A stretch of DNA of 38,976 nucleotides. It comes from Acidobacteriota bacterium. Its GTDB lineage: Bacteria > Acidobacteriota > Terriglobia > 20CM-2-55-15. Made by a program: the position numbers and the translations under genes. Below the pieces are notes generated by a model that worked only from the letters and a program-made list of their open reading frames with translations, had not been told where the DNA came from and ran no database searches. Location: NCBI GenBank assembly GCA_023265365.1, contig JAHFTY010000013.1, positions 1-38,976 on the forward strand, given 5' to 3'. Positions 18,112 through 26,578 of this stretch are shown one piece after another. Numbering within the stretch: the first letter of the stretch is position 1; each line of letters opens with the position of its first letter.

Positions 18112-19103
18112 TCAAGTATGGCGCCGCCTTCATGATGAGTTTCGTTTTCGCCCTTTACTGGACGCCGCTCATGCGGAAGGCCGCCCTCCAACTCGGCATT
18201 CTCGACGCTCCCGACCGCAAACTGAAGAAACATGAAAACGCCGTTCCCTACTTTGGCGGCGTCGCCGTCTTCCTCGGTTTCCTGATGACCGTCGGCGTGC
18301 TCACCGAGTTCGACCAAGCCACGCTCGGCCTGCTTCTTTCCGGAAGCATCGCGTTGATGGTCGGGCTGATCGACGATTTCGGGGTGCTGACTCCTCTTCA
18401 AAAACTTCTCGGACAGACACTCGCGGCGCTGGTTCTGGTGAAGTCGGGTACGTTCATCAAGCTGGAGTTCCTGCCTCTCTATGTGGCCATCCCCCTCACG
18501 GTGCTGTGGATCCTCGCGGTGACGAACGCCATGAACATCATCGACATCATGGACGGTCTCGCCTCCGGCGTCGCCACCATTGCGGCTCTCGCCATCGCCA
18601 TTGTAAACCTCATGGCCGGGCGAGACTCGCAGGCGTTCCTGTCCCTGGTGCTCGCCGGGGCCACGCTGGGATTCCTGCGGCATAATTTTCATCCCGCAAA
18701 GATCTTTCTCGGCGATGCCGGAAGCCTCTTCATCGGCTTCATGCTCGCCGCGCTCTCGATGAATGCGGGCTACACTCGAGTGAATCTGCTGGCGGTGATT
18801 TCTCCGGTTTTGATTCTCGGCATTCCGTTGTTCGATCTGGGCCTGGTGATGTTGATCCGATGGAACATGGGCATCCCGGTAATGAAGGGCAGCCCCGATC
18901 ATTTCGCCCTCCGGCTGCGACGCTGCAAACTTTCCGTCCGCGAGACCGCAGTCGTGACCTACATCGCCGGCGTCCTCCTGGCCGGAGTGGCGCTCCTGAT
19001 CACGCAGATTCCGATGGAGTGGGCTGTCGGAACGCTCGGAGGAACCGTGTCGCTTGCGGGCGTTTCCGCATACCTGCTGATGAAAGTGGACATGCGCTCG
19101 TGA
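18108..19103 (+). CDS. Undecaprenyl-phosphate sugar-1-phosphate transferase (WecA/TagO-like)
   Basis: This 331-residue member of the MraY/WecA family has about 10-11 membrane helices. It would transfer GlcNAc-1-P (or a related HexNAc-1-P) from UDP-sugar to undecaprenyl phosphate and so start the repeat unit. The hallmark motifs are DAPDRKLKKHENAVPYFGG (residues 33-51), LIDDFGVLTP with Asp89/Asp90, NAMNIIDIMDGL with Asn143, Asp146 and Asp149, FLGDAGSLFIGF, and the DHFALRLRR form of the UDP-binding loop. ATG 18108 overlaps the previous stop (ATGA). GTG 19100 of the next gene overlaps its own stop. Confidence 0.94.
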   Translation: MIKYGAAFMMSFVFALYWTPLMRKAALQLGILDAPDRKLKKHENAVPYFGGVAVFLGFLMTVGVLTEFDQATLGLLLSGSIALMVGLIDDFGVLTPLQKLLGQTLAALVLVKSGTFIKLEFLPLYVAIPLTVLWILAVTNAMNIIDIMDGLASGVATIAALAIAIVNLMAGRDSQAFLSLVLAGATLGFLRHNFHPAKIFLGDAGSLFIGFMLAALSMNAGYTRVNLLAVISPVLILGIPLFDLGLVMLIRWNMGIPVMKGSPDHFALRLRRCKLSVRETAVVTYIAGVLLAGVALLITQIPMEWAVGTLGGTVSLAGVSAYLLMKVDMRS

Positions 19104-20398
19104 AAAAAGTCGTCATCATCGGCGGCGGCCTTGCGGGACTGAGCGCCGGCCATCATCTGGCCGAGTTCGACCCGGTCGTTTTCGAAAAAGAAGAAGCGCT
19201 GGGGGGTCTCTGCCGTTCGTTCACACAGGACGGCTTTACATTCGACTGCACCGGCCATTTGATCCATCTCAAGAATCCGTACACGAAGGATCTTGTCGCT
19301 CGAATACTCCCGGACGCCTTCAACGCCCACGAGCGGCTCGCCGCCATATATTCAAAGTCGACCACGACGCCGTATCCTTTCCAGGCCAATACCTATGGAT
19401 TGCCGCCCGAAGTCGTGAAGGAGTGCATTCTCGGGTTTGTCGAGAGCCTGAAGGCCGGCGCCAATGGCGGCCCGAAGAATTTTCACGACTGGACCCTCCA
19501 GACTTTCGGAGCCGGTATCGCGAAACACTTCATGCTTCCCTACAACGAAAAATTCTGGAAGCAGGATCTGCGGACGATCACGTCGGACTGGGTCAGTTGG
19601 TCGATTCCAAAACCGAAACTCGAAGAAGTGGTGAATGGGGCGCTCGGTTTGACGAACAAAGGAATGGGATATAACCCCAAATTCATCTACCCGAAGACCG
19701 GCGGCATCGACTGTCTGCCGCGGGCGCTCGCAAAACCGGTCAGGAGAATATTCCGGAACGAGCATGTGGTTTCGGTTGACCCGAAAAAGAACGTCGTGCA
19801 CCTTTCCAGCGGCCGCGAAGAATCCTACGATTACCTTATTTCGACGCTCCCGCTGCCGTCGATTTTCGGAATGCTGAAGGACACTCCGGACAGCCTTCGC
19901 ATCGACGCGCGGAAACTCCGCGCGATATCCGTGCTGAACATCAACCTGGGCATCGATCGGCCGAAGATCCACGATCAGCACTGGCTTTACTTTCCCGAGG
20001 ACGAATTCATCTTCTCGCGCGTCGGCTTCCCGATGAATTTCTCGGACGCTGTCGCGCCGGCAGGCGCCAGTTCGATGTATATCGAGATCACGCATCAACC
20101 CGGGCGCCAACTGAACATCGAGGAGGCGACCGCGAAATCGATCGAGGGTCTGGAAAAGTGCGGCATTCTTCGAAAGGGCGACCGCCTTCTGACCCGCGTC
20201 GTTCTCGACATCCAACACGCCTATGTCGTCTTCGACGAACACCGCCAGAAATGCCTCCAGGGACTCCTCGATTACCTGGAATCGCGCCGCATCTTCTCCG
20301 CCGGACGTTACGGGAAATGGGATTACTATTCGATGGAGGATTCGATTCTGAGCGGAAAGGACGCCGCCGGCCGGATCCTGTCGCTGATTGAGAACTGA
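19100..20398 (+). CDS. FAD-dependent oxidoreductase of the amine-oxidase/UDP-galactopyranose mutase fold
   Basis: The 432-residue protein has an N-terminal FAD-binding VVIIGGGLAGLSAGHHL and FEKEEALGGLCRS (residues 3-38), a middle segment FMLPYNEKFWKQDLRTITSDWV, and STLPLPSIF near residue 260. These features place it with protoporphyrinogen oxidase-like or UDP-galactopyranose mutase-like flavoproteins that recur in polysaccharide loci. The substrate is not known; a nucleotide sugar or lipid-linked sugar is likely from context. The GTG start at 19100 overlaps the WecA-like stop (GTGA), so earlier in-frame codons can be dismissed. Confidence 0.8.
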   Translation: MKKVVIIGGGLAGLSAGHHLAEFDPVVFEKEEALGGLCRSFTQDGFTFDCTGHLIHLKNPYTKDLVARILPDAFNAHERLAAIYSKSTTTPYPFQANTYGLPPEVVKECILGFVESLKAGANGGPKNFHDWTLQTFGAGIAKHFMLPYNEKFWKQDLRTITSDWVSWSIPKPKLEEVVNGALGLTNKGMGYNPKFIYPKTGGIDCLPRALAKPVRRIFRNEHVVSVDPKKNVVHLSSGREESYDYLISTLPLPSIFGMLKDTPDSLRIDARKLRAISVLNINLGIDRPKIHDQHWLYFPEDEFIFSRVGFPMNFSDAVAPAGASSMYIEITHQPGRQLNIEEATAKSIEGLEKCGILRKGDRLLTRVVLDIQHAYVVFDEHRQKCLQGLLDYLESRRIFSAGRYGKWDYYSMEDSILSGKDAAGRILSLIEN

Positions 20399-20436
20399 TT
20401 GCCCGGATTCGTGACTCCGCCGACCCAAGGACCAGA

Positions 20437-21579
20437 TTGATCGACACAGCCAAAACATGGGACCTGGTTCTCTCCTACGGGGATCTTTCACGCGGGTCCG
20501 GGTACAAAACTCGAGTGCTTGGAGAACTCGAACACCTGGACGAAAACCCTTTCCTGCTGTTGTTCGACCGGCATCCCGAAGAATTCACCCGGAACGCCAG
20601 GATCGACGTCCCTTTCCGCGCAATCCCCCGGGCCGCCATGCTCCGTTTCTATCCCGAAGCGGCAAGGCTTGCGCGCCAGAAGCCCATCCGGCTTGTCCAC
20701 GCCCATAACCTCTACTCGGCCGCACTCGCAATCTCGGCAAGGGGTCTGCACCACTACCGCGTGATCCTGGACTACCACGGCCGGATCCCCGAAGAGTACG
20801 TCTTCCTGGGAAAAGGCGGAGACACCTCGCGGCGAGCCCTGGAGAGTCTGGAAGCATGGACCGTCAGGCGCGCCGATCACATCGTCACGGTGTCCGGCAG
20901 GCTTGCGGACTACATCAAAGATCGTTACAAAATCCAGGACTCAAAGATCTCCGTGATTCCCTGCGCGGCGGACTCGCGCCTTTTTCGATGGGACGCCGAA
21001 CTTCGCAGGCAAACCCGGCAACGGCTGAAACTGGACGGCCGCTTCGTCTGCGCCCATCTGGGTAGTTTTTTCGAATGGTACGAGCCGGACTTCCTGATGA
21101 GGACCTTCGCCGAAATCCGCCACACGTTTCCGGACGCCCACCTCATGGTGGTGACAAACGAAGTCGTCCGGGCTCAGGAGTATCTCGAAGCCAGGCTGGC
21201 CCGAAAAGATTTCAACGTCCTGAGCGCAGAGCACCGGGATGTGCCGGCCCTTCTCAACGCGTCCGACGCGGGCTTCCTTCTGCTCCGGTCGACGCCGAAT
21301 ATTCAGACCTCTTCGCCGGTAAAATTTGCGGAGTATCTTAACTGCGGACTTCCGGTCCTGATCACGCCTCACGTGGGAGATTACTCCGAACTCGTCGCGC
21401 GGTCGGGCGCGGGCGCCATCGTCAACAACGTCGACGCGACCGACCTTTCGATCCTCAAACGCCCGAGAGAAGAACTCGCCGCGCGCTGTACGGCGGCCGG
21501 GGCTCCGCTGACATGGCAGGCCCTGGGCGGCGCATGGAAGGGCGCTGTCGCCAATTGTGTTAGTGTTTCCGTACGATGA
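20437..21579 (+). CDS. GT4-like glycosyltransferase
   Basis: The 380-residue GT-B type protein has an N-terminal domain with LVHAHNLYSAALAIS and VILDYHGRIPEEY. The interdomain ADHIVTVSGRLADYIKDRY and ISVIPCAAD are typical of family 4, as are the C-terminal LNASDAGFLLLRSTPNIQTSSPVKFAEYLNCGLPVL segments (given in parts); the usual EX7E is replaced by an SSPVKFAEYL form known in some subfamilies. The TTG start at 20437 is supported by AAGGA 5 bases upstream; no ATG lies in a suitable place. It is the sixth gene of the operon starting at wzx. Confidence 0.85.
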   Translation: MIDTAKTWDLVLSYGDLSRGSGYKTRVLGELEHLDENPFLLLFDRHPEEFTRNARIDVPFRAIPRAAMLRFYPEAARLARQKPIRLVHAHNLYSAALAISARGLHHYRVILDYHGRIPEEYVFLGKGGDTSRRALESLEAWTVRRADHIVTVSGRLADYIKDRYKIQDSKISVIPCAADSRLFRWDAELRRQTRQRLKLDGRFVCAHLGSFFEWYEPDFLMRTFAEIRHTFPDAHLMVVTNEVVRAQEYLEARLARKDFNVLSAEHRDVPALLNASDAGFLLLRSTPNIQTSSPVKFAEYLNCGLPVLITPHVGDYSELVARSGAGAIVNNVDATDLSILKRPREELAARCTAAGAPLTWQALGGAWKGAVANCVSVSVR

Positions 21580-21633
21580 TCGGGAACAAGATGAGCGAGA
21601 CCAGTCGTGTTCGACCAAACTGAAACGAACCTT

Positions 21634-22617
21634 ATGCACCGGCACTTTCAAGGCAAGCGCATCCTGGTGACGGGCGGCCTTGGATTTATCGGATCGGCGC
21701 TGGCCCATCGGCTCGCCGGCATGGGAGCGAATGTCGTGCTGGTGGACAGCCTGGTTCCAGAGTATGGCGGCAACATGTTCAACGTGGCCGGGGTTCAGGA
21801 CAGAGTCCGCGTCAACATTTCCGACGTACGCGACGAATACAGCATGCAGCACCTCGTTCAGGGCCAGGATTTCCTGTTCAATCTTGCGGGCCAGACGAGC
21901 CACATGGACTCCATGCGCGATCCGTACACCGATCTTGAAATCAACTGCCGGGCCCAGCTCTCGATTCTGGAGGCGTGCCGCAAATGCAATCCGGGAATCA
22001 AAATCATCTTTGCGAGCACCCGCCAGTTGTACGGCAAGCCGGACTATCTGCCCGTCGACGAAAAACATCTCCTGCGGCCGGCCGACGTCAACGGCGTGAA
22101 CAAAATGGCGGGAGAGTGGTTCCACATTCTTTATAACAACGTTTATGGAATCCGGGCGTGCGCGCTCCGGCTGACCAACACGATCGGTCCCCGCATGCGC
22201 GTGAAGGATGCGCGCCAGACGTTCCTTGGGATCTGGGTGCGGCTTTTGGTCGAAGGTAAACCCTTTGAGGTGTGGGGCGGTGACCAGCTTCGCGACTTCA
22301 CGTTTGTGGATGACGCCGTTGAAGCGTTTCTGCTGGCGGCCGGGAACGAGGCCGCGAATGGACAGATCTTCAACCTGGGTGGAGATCAGGTGATCAGCCT
22401 CCGCGACCTGGCCGAATTGGTCGTGCAGGTCAACGGCGGCGGGGAGTTCACCGTGCGCGACTATCCTCCCGACCGGAAACCGATCGACATCGGCGACTAT
22501 TACGCGGATTTCACCCGTATCCAGTCGGTCCTGGGATGGAAACCTCAGGTCTCGTTGGCTGAGGCGTTAAAGCGGTCGATTGAATACTATCGGCTTCACC
22601 TGAAGAACTATCTCTGA
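21634..22617 (+). CDS. NAD-dependent sugar epimerase/dehydratase family protein lacking the catalytic Tyr
   Basis: This 327-residue extended SDR has a clear cofactor motif, TGGLGFIGS at residues 13-21, and sugar-nucleotide epimerase features (FNLAGQTSH, ASTRQLYG, LRLTNTIGPRM, RDFTFVDDAVEAF). The YxxxK catalytic motif reads NGVNK: Lys157 is present but Asn153 replaces Tyr. The family looks closest to UDP-glucose 4-epimerase or CDP-sugar epimerases, but the missing Tyr means the reaction cannot be assumed. GTG 21607 is a possible earlier start; ATG 21634 gives the usual short lead into the Rossmann fold. The TGATG overlap couples it to the aminotransferase, with which it may make an aminosugar precursor. 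Confidence 0.87.
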   Translation: MHRHFQGKRILVTGGLGFIGSALAHRLAGMGANVVLVDSLVPEYGGNMFNVAGVQDRVRVNISDVRDEYSMQHLVQGQDFLFNLAGQTSHMDSMRDPYTDLEINCRAQLSILEACRKCNPGIKIIFASTRQLYGKPDYLPVDEKHLLRPADVNGVNKMAGEWFHILYNNVYGIRACALRLTNTIGPRMRVKDARQTFLGIWVRLLVEGKPFEVWGGDQLRDFTFVDDAVEAFLLAAGNEAANGQIFNLGGDQVISLRDLAELVVQVNGGGEFTVRDYPPDRKPIDIGDYYADFTRIQSVLGWKPQVSLAEALKRSIEYYRLHLKNYL

Positions 22618-23720
22618 TGATTCTCCCTGCCGATCCGAAACGAAACTATCTCGCCCACAAAGCCGAAATCGACGAGGCCGTGCACCGGGTCATGGACGGA
22701 GGGTGGTACATCCTCGGCGAAGAAGTCGCTGAATTCGAACGCGAGTTCGCCGCATACCTCGGCCTGGCGCACGGCATTGGCGTCGGGAGCGGGACCGAGG
22801 CGGTCCAACTGGCTCTGAGAGCCTGCGGGGTGGGTCCGGGCGACTTTGTGATCACGGTTTCACATACGGCCGTCGCCACGGTGGCTGCGATCGAACTTGC
22901 CGGGGCGGCTCCGATTCTGGTCGACGTCGATCGCGAGACTTTCACGATGAGTGTGCCGGCCATCGAAGCCGCTCTGAACACTCATGGCCGCCGTGTGAAG
23001 GCGATCGTTCCGGTTCATCTTTACGGCCACCCCGCCGATATCGTGAACATCGTCGCGGCCGCCGCCGAACACAATGTCTTCGTCGTCGAAGACTGCGCCC
23101 AATCGCACGGCGCCGCATTCGGGGGACAGAAAACCGGCACTTTCGGGCAGATCGCCGCATTCAGCTTCTATCCGACGAAGAACCTTGGCGCGCTTGGCGA
23201 CGGCGGCGCCATCGTGACCAACGACTCGGGGCTCGCGGAAAGGGCGAAACTGCTTCGGCAGTACGGATGGCGCACACGGTATATCAGCGAAACCGCCGGA
23301 TTGAATTCGCGACTGGACGAAATGCAGGCTGCGATTCTTCGTGTGAAACTAAGATACCTCGATGATGAGAACCGAAGGCGCCGGCACATCGCATCGCGAT
23401 ATGAACAGGCGTTTTCGTCAACCACGCTTCGACTTCCAGTGACGAAACCGCAGGCGAGCCACGTGTTCCATCAATTCACCGTTCGCAGTGACCGGAGGGA
23501 TTCATTGCAGGCGTTGCTGAAAGAAGCCGGTGTCGGCGCCGCGATTCTCTATCCTCAGCCGGTTCACCTCCAGCAAGCCTACTGGGACCGCGTTCAAACC
23601 TGCGGCGGCATGGAGAATACCGAGCAGCAGGCGCGGGAAATCCTGTCGATTCCGATTCACCCGGATCTCACCGGCGAAGAGGTCGAGTGCGTGATCGATG
23701 CCGTTCGCCGTTCAGCGTGA
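22617..23720 (+). CDS. DegT/DnrJ/EryC1-family sugar aminotransferase
   Basis: The 367-residue PLP enzyme has the family start of DGGWYILGEEVAEFE, the VGSGTEAVQLAL cofactor-phosphate site, VEDCAQSHGA with Asp159 binding the pyridine nitrogen, and SFYPTKNLGALGDGG with the Schiff-base Lys188. GLNSRLDEMQAAILRVKL is the C-domain signature. It aminates a keto nucleotide sugar, typically with glutamate as donor. The substrate could be the product of the neighbouring SDR, or of an enzyme outside the window; the 3- or 4-position cannot be told from sequence. Start and stop overlap both neighbours as TGATG, a tight translational coupling. Confidence 0.93.
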   Translation: MILPADPKRNYLAHKAEIDEAVHRVMDGGWYILGEEVAEFEREFAAYLGLAHGIGVGSGTEAVQLALRACGVGPGDFVITVSHTAVATVAAIELAGAAPILVDVDRETFTMSVPAIEAALNTHGRRVKAIVPVHLYGHPADIVNIVAAAAEHNVFVVEDCAQSHGAAFGGQKTGTFGQIAAFSFYPTKNLGALGDGGAIVTNDSGLAERAKLLRQYGWRTRYISETAGLNSRLDEMQAAILRVKLRYLDDENRRRRHIASRYEQAFSSTTLRLPVTKPQASHVFHQFTVRSDRRDSLQALLKEAGVGAAILYPQPVHLQQAYWDRVQTCGGMENTEQQAREILSIPIHPDLTGEEVECVIDAVRRSA

Positions 23721-24706
23721 TGATCCGCTCGTTTTGCACCTACTTCGATCACCGGTACCTCTCCCGCGGACTGGCCATGTTCCGCTCCCTGAAAAACCAC
23801 TGCCCGTCCGCGCGATTATGGGTCCTTTGCCTGAGCACGGAATGTCACCGCGCGCTGACCGTGCAGGCGTTGCCGGACCTCATTCCGGTCGCGCTGGAAG
23901 ATTTCGAACGGGGAGACGACAGGCTGCTCGAGGCAAAAGCGAATCGCAGTGCGATCGAGTACTACTTCACCTGCACACCTTCGCTGCCGCTCTACCTCTT
24001 CAAACAGAATCCTGGCCTCGATACGATCACGTACATCGACGCCGACCTCTACTTCTTCGGTTCTCCCGAGCCGATCTTCGATGAGATCGGTTCGAGCCCG
24101 ATCGCAATCACTCCCCACCGGTTCCCGCAGCAACACAAGTGGATGGAACAGAACGGCGTCTTCAACGTCGGGTGGCTTACTTTCCGCCGGAACGGCCGGG
24201 GACTCTCGTGTCTCGAGTGGTGGCGGGATCGCTGCCTCGAATGGTGCCGCGACTACATCGACGGCGATCGATTTGCCGATCAGAAGTATCTCGACCGGTT
24301 TCCGAAACTCTTTCCGGGTTGCCACATCATCGAACACAAGGGAGCCAACCTGGCCGCGTGGAACCTCGGCAACTATCGCCTGAGCGAACGCGGCGGCCAA
24401 CTCCTGGTCGACGAGGCGCCGGTCATCTTCTATCACTTTCACGGCTTGAAGAAAGTTGCGCCGGGTGTGATCGATCCATCGTTCGCTTATTACGGCCTCC
24501 GGCTGTCGAGTCTCATGAAAGCCCGGTTGTTCCGGCCGTACTTTCAAAGCGTCGCAGAAGCCCAAAGTCTCGTGCGAGCCCCCGGGATCGAATCCCTGAA
24601 ACGCAAATCCGGAGGCGGCAGCCGGAGACCCGCAGCCGCACAGTTCATTGCGGCCTACGCCGGACTCCTGACCAGACGCTGCCTGCTCTCGACGCTGGCC
24701 CTGTAG
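23720..24706 (+). CDS. GT-A-fold glycosyltransferase (nucleotide-diphospho-sugar transferase)
   Basis: The 328-residue protein begins MIRSFCTYFDHRYLSRGLAM, as in enzymes related to families GT8 and GT77. The metal-binding motif is YIDADLYFF, with Asp-x-Asp. EQNGVFNVGWLTFRR and HIIEHKGANLAAWNLGNY are the usual acceptor-side motifs, and FADQKYLDRF fits the D/E-Q-x-x-L motif of this group. It is the last gene of the operon and is coupled to the aminotransferase by TGATG. I chose ATG 23720 over GTG 23717. It probably completes the repeat unit by adding one sugar; the donor is unknown. Confidence 0.88.
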   Translation: MIRSFCTYFDHRYLSRGLAMFRSLKNHCPSARLWVLCLSTECHRALTVQALPDLIPVALEDFERGDDRLLEAKANRSAIEYYFTCTPSLPLYLFKQNPGLDTITYIDADLYFFGSPEPIFDEIGSSPIAITPHRFPQQHKWMEQNGVFNVGWLTFRRNGRGLSCLEWWRDRCLEWCRDYIDGDRFADQKYLDRFPKLFPGCHIIEHKGANLAAWNLGNYRLSERGGQLLVDEAPVIFYHFHGLKKVAPGVIDPSFAYYGLRLSSLMKARLFRPYFQSVAEAQSLVRAPGIESLKRKSGGGSRRPAAAQFIAAYAGLLTRRCLLSTLAL

Positions 24707-24737
24707 TTGAATTGCCCGTGAGACCGCTCGATCGCGA

Positions 24738-25208
24738 TCAGTTGACCTGCCCGGGCTGGGCTTTTTTCAGAAGAACGATCTGGCCTGCGTGATAGATGTG
24801 ATGGTGAACGACGCCGTGAAGCAGAACGTAGATCGTGGGACCGTCCTTCATCACCGGCTCGTTCAATCTCGAATCGGACAGCTCTCGCATCAACTCCAGG
24901 ATCTTCCGTTGATTCTCCGCAAGCGAGTCCAGCGACCGTTGCCAGGCCTCGGTACCCGGTTTGGGCATGGGCGGAAAGTTAATGTCGTCCGTAATCGGAA
25001 ACATTTCGCCGAGAATGCGGCGGCGGGGAATATCGGCCCACGCGCCGATGTGGTGAACCAGTTCCCAGATCGTGTGCGCGCTGCCCATCCGGCGCGACGC
25101 GATTTCGGGGGTCACGCCCTCGAGCGCTTCTTTCACGGAAGGCCCGTGCCACGAAGGGCCTTCGTAGGCGCGTTGCAACAGGTCTGCGATGCGTTGAACT
25201 TCAGTCAT
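24738..25208 (-). CDS. DinB-family protein
   Basis: The 156-residue four-helix-bundle protein belongs to the DinB/YfiT-like superfamily. Histidines of the usual metal triad are visible in HTIWELVHHIGAW (residues 45-57) and HHHIYHAGQI near the C-terminus. Family members act as metal-dependent thiol transferases or hydrolases, but most have no known reaction. The start lies 2 bases after the pilR stop, so it is transcribed and probably translated with pilR, although nothing in the protein links it to pili. It is convergent with the polysaccharide operon. Confidence 0.88.
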   Translation of the reverse strand: MTEVQRIADLLQRAYEGPSWHGPSVKEALEGVTPEIASRRMGSAHTIWELVHHIGAWADIPRRRILGEMFPITDDINFPPMPKPGTEAWQRSLDSLAENQRKILELMRELSDSRLNEPVMKDGPTIYVLLHGVVHHHIYHAGQIVLLKKAQPGQVN

Positions 25209-25210
25209 AG

Positions 25211-26578
25211 TCAGATCTCGATGTTGTATTTCTGCATGTAGTGCCGGAACGAACGATACGTCATTTTCAGGAGTTCTGCGGCCTTGACCTGTACACCGTT
25301 CGAGCGGCGAAGCGCTTCTTCAAGATAGCTTTTCTGAAGAGACTCCACATAGTCTTCGAGACTAAACCCATCGTCCGGGATCGCGACCGGCGTGCGGGGC
25401 TTTGAGCCGGCGACGCTTTCCGGCAGGTGCTTGGCGGAAAGCTCTTCGGAAGTCTCCAGAATGAAAGCGCGCTCGATGGCGTTTTCGAGTTCGCGGACGT
25501 TGCCCGGCCAGCCGTAGGCTTCGATTCTTTTCAGCGCCTCGTCGGACAGCCGTCGAATCCCCCGCCCCATCGATGAGTTCAATCGGGACAGGAAGTGGTT
25601 CGCCAAAAGAGGAATGTCGTCGCGGCGATGCCGCAGCGGCGGAATCTCCAGAGGAATGACGCTGATTCGATAGTAGAGATCTTCGCGGAATTGTCCCTCC
25701 GCGACCATGGCGGGCAGATTTCGATTGGTGGCCGCGATGATACGCACATCGACGGGAATCTCTTCGGTGCCGCCCACTCTCCGGATCACGCGTTCCTGGA
25801 GAACACGAAGCAATTTGACCTGCATGGCGGGACTGGTTTCGCCGATCTCGTCGAGGAAGATCGTGCCTTTATCCGCGACTTCGAACAGTCCTTTCTTGTT
25901 CGTCGCGGCTCCGGTAAAGGAGCCTTTCACGTAGCCGAACAACTCGCTTTCCAGAAGAGTCTCGGTAAACGCCCCACAATTCACCGAAACGAACTGGCAA
26001 TCCGCGCGAGGGCTGTTGAGGTGGATTGCTTTGGCGACGAGTTCTTTTCCGGTGCCGCTTTCGCCGGTGACCAGAATCGTGCTGGCCGTCGCACTGACGA
26101 CCTCGATCATCTTGAACAGTTCCTGCATCTTCTGGCTCTTTCCGATGAGATTGCCCATGCCGTGAAGTTTGCGGAACTCCCGCCGGAGATAGGTATTCTC
26201 TTCCCGGAGGCGACGGTTCTCGAGCGCGCCGGCCACGACGAGTTTCAGTTCCTCGATGAAGTTCTCGGTCTTCTGGATGTAGTCGTATGCGCCCATCTTC
26301 AGCGCCTGAATGGCGGTTTCGGCGTCGGCGTAAGCGGTGAGGAGGATGAACTGGCCGTTGAAGCCCTGGTCGCGGACTTCGCGCAGGAGGTCAATGCCGG
26401 TCATGTTCGCCATCCTGATGTCGGAGATGATGAGATCGAGGTCCACTGTCTTTGCAAGCTGGAGCGCTTGTTCGGCGTCCGGGGAACTGGTCACCTCGTA
26501 GCCTTCCTTCTTCAGGAAGATTTCGAGAAGCTCCCGGATCGATAGAACGTCGTCGACAATGAGGATTTTGGCCCGCAT
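25211..26578 (-). CDS. pilR: PilR sigma-54-dependent response regulator
   Basis: The 455-residue NtrC-type activator has three parts. The receiver domain (1-120) has phospho-acceptor Asp53, Thr81 and Lys103. The AAA+ domain has the Walker A GESGTGKE at 172-179, Walker B TIFLDEIG from 239, the sigma-54 contact loop GSFTGA at 219-224, and the WPGNVRELEN sensor region. The C-terminal Fis-type helix-turn-helix contains AAELLKMTYRSFRHYMQKY. GSFTGA differs from the common GAFTGA only by Ala to Ser. Its ATG overlaps the pilS stop (TAATG). It most likely activates the sigma-54 promoter at 4228-4243. Confidence 0.94.
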   Translation of the reverse strand: MRAKILIVDDVLSIRELLEIFLKKEGYEVTSSPDAEQALQLAKTVDLDLIISDIRMANMTGIDLLREVRDQGFNGQFILLTAYADAETAIQALKMGAYDYIQKTENFIEELKLVVAGALENRRLREENTYLRREFRKLHGMGNLIGKSQKMQELFKMIEVVSATASTILVTGESGTGKELVAKAIHLNSPRADCQFVSVNCGAFTETLLESELFGYVKGSFTGAATNKKGLFEVADKGTIFLDEIGETSPAMQVKLLRVLQERVIRRVGGTEEIPVDVRIIAATNRNLPAMVAEGQFREDLYYRISVIPLEIPPLRHRRDDIPLLANHFLSRLNSSMGRGIRRLSDEALKRIEAYGWPGNVRELENAIERAFILETSEELSAKHLPESVAGSKPRTPVAIPDDGFSLEDYVESLQKSYLEEALRRSNGVQVKAAELLKMTYRSFRHYMQKYNIEI

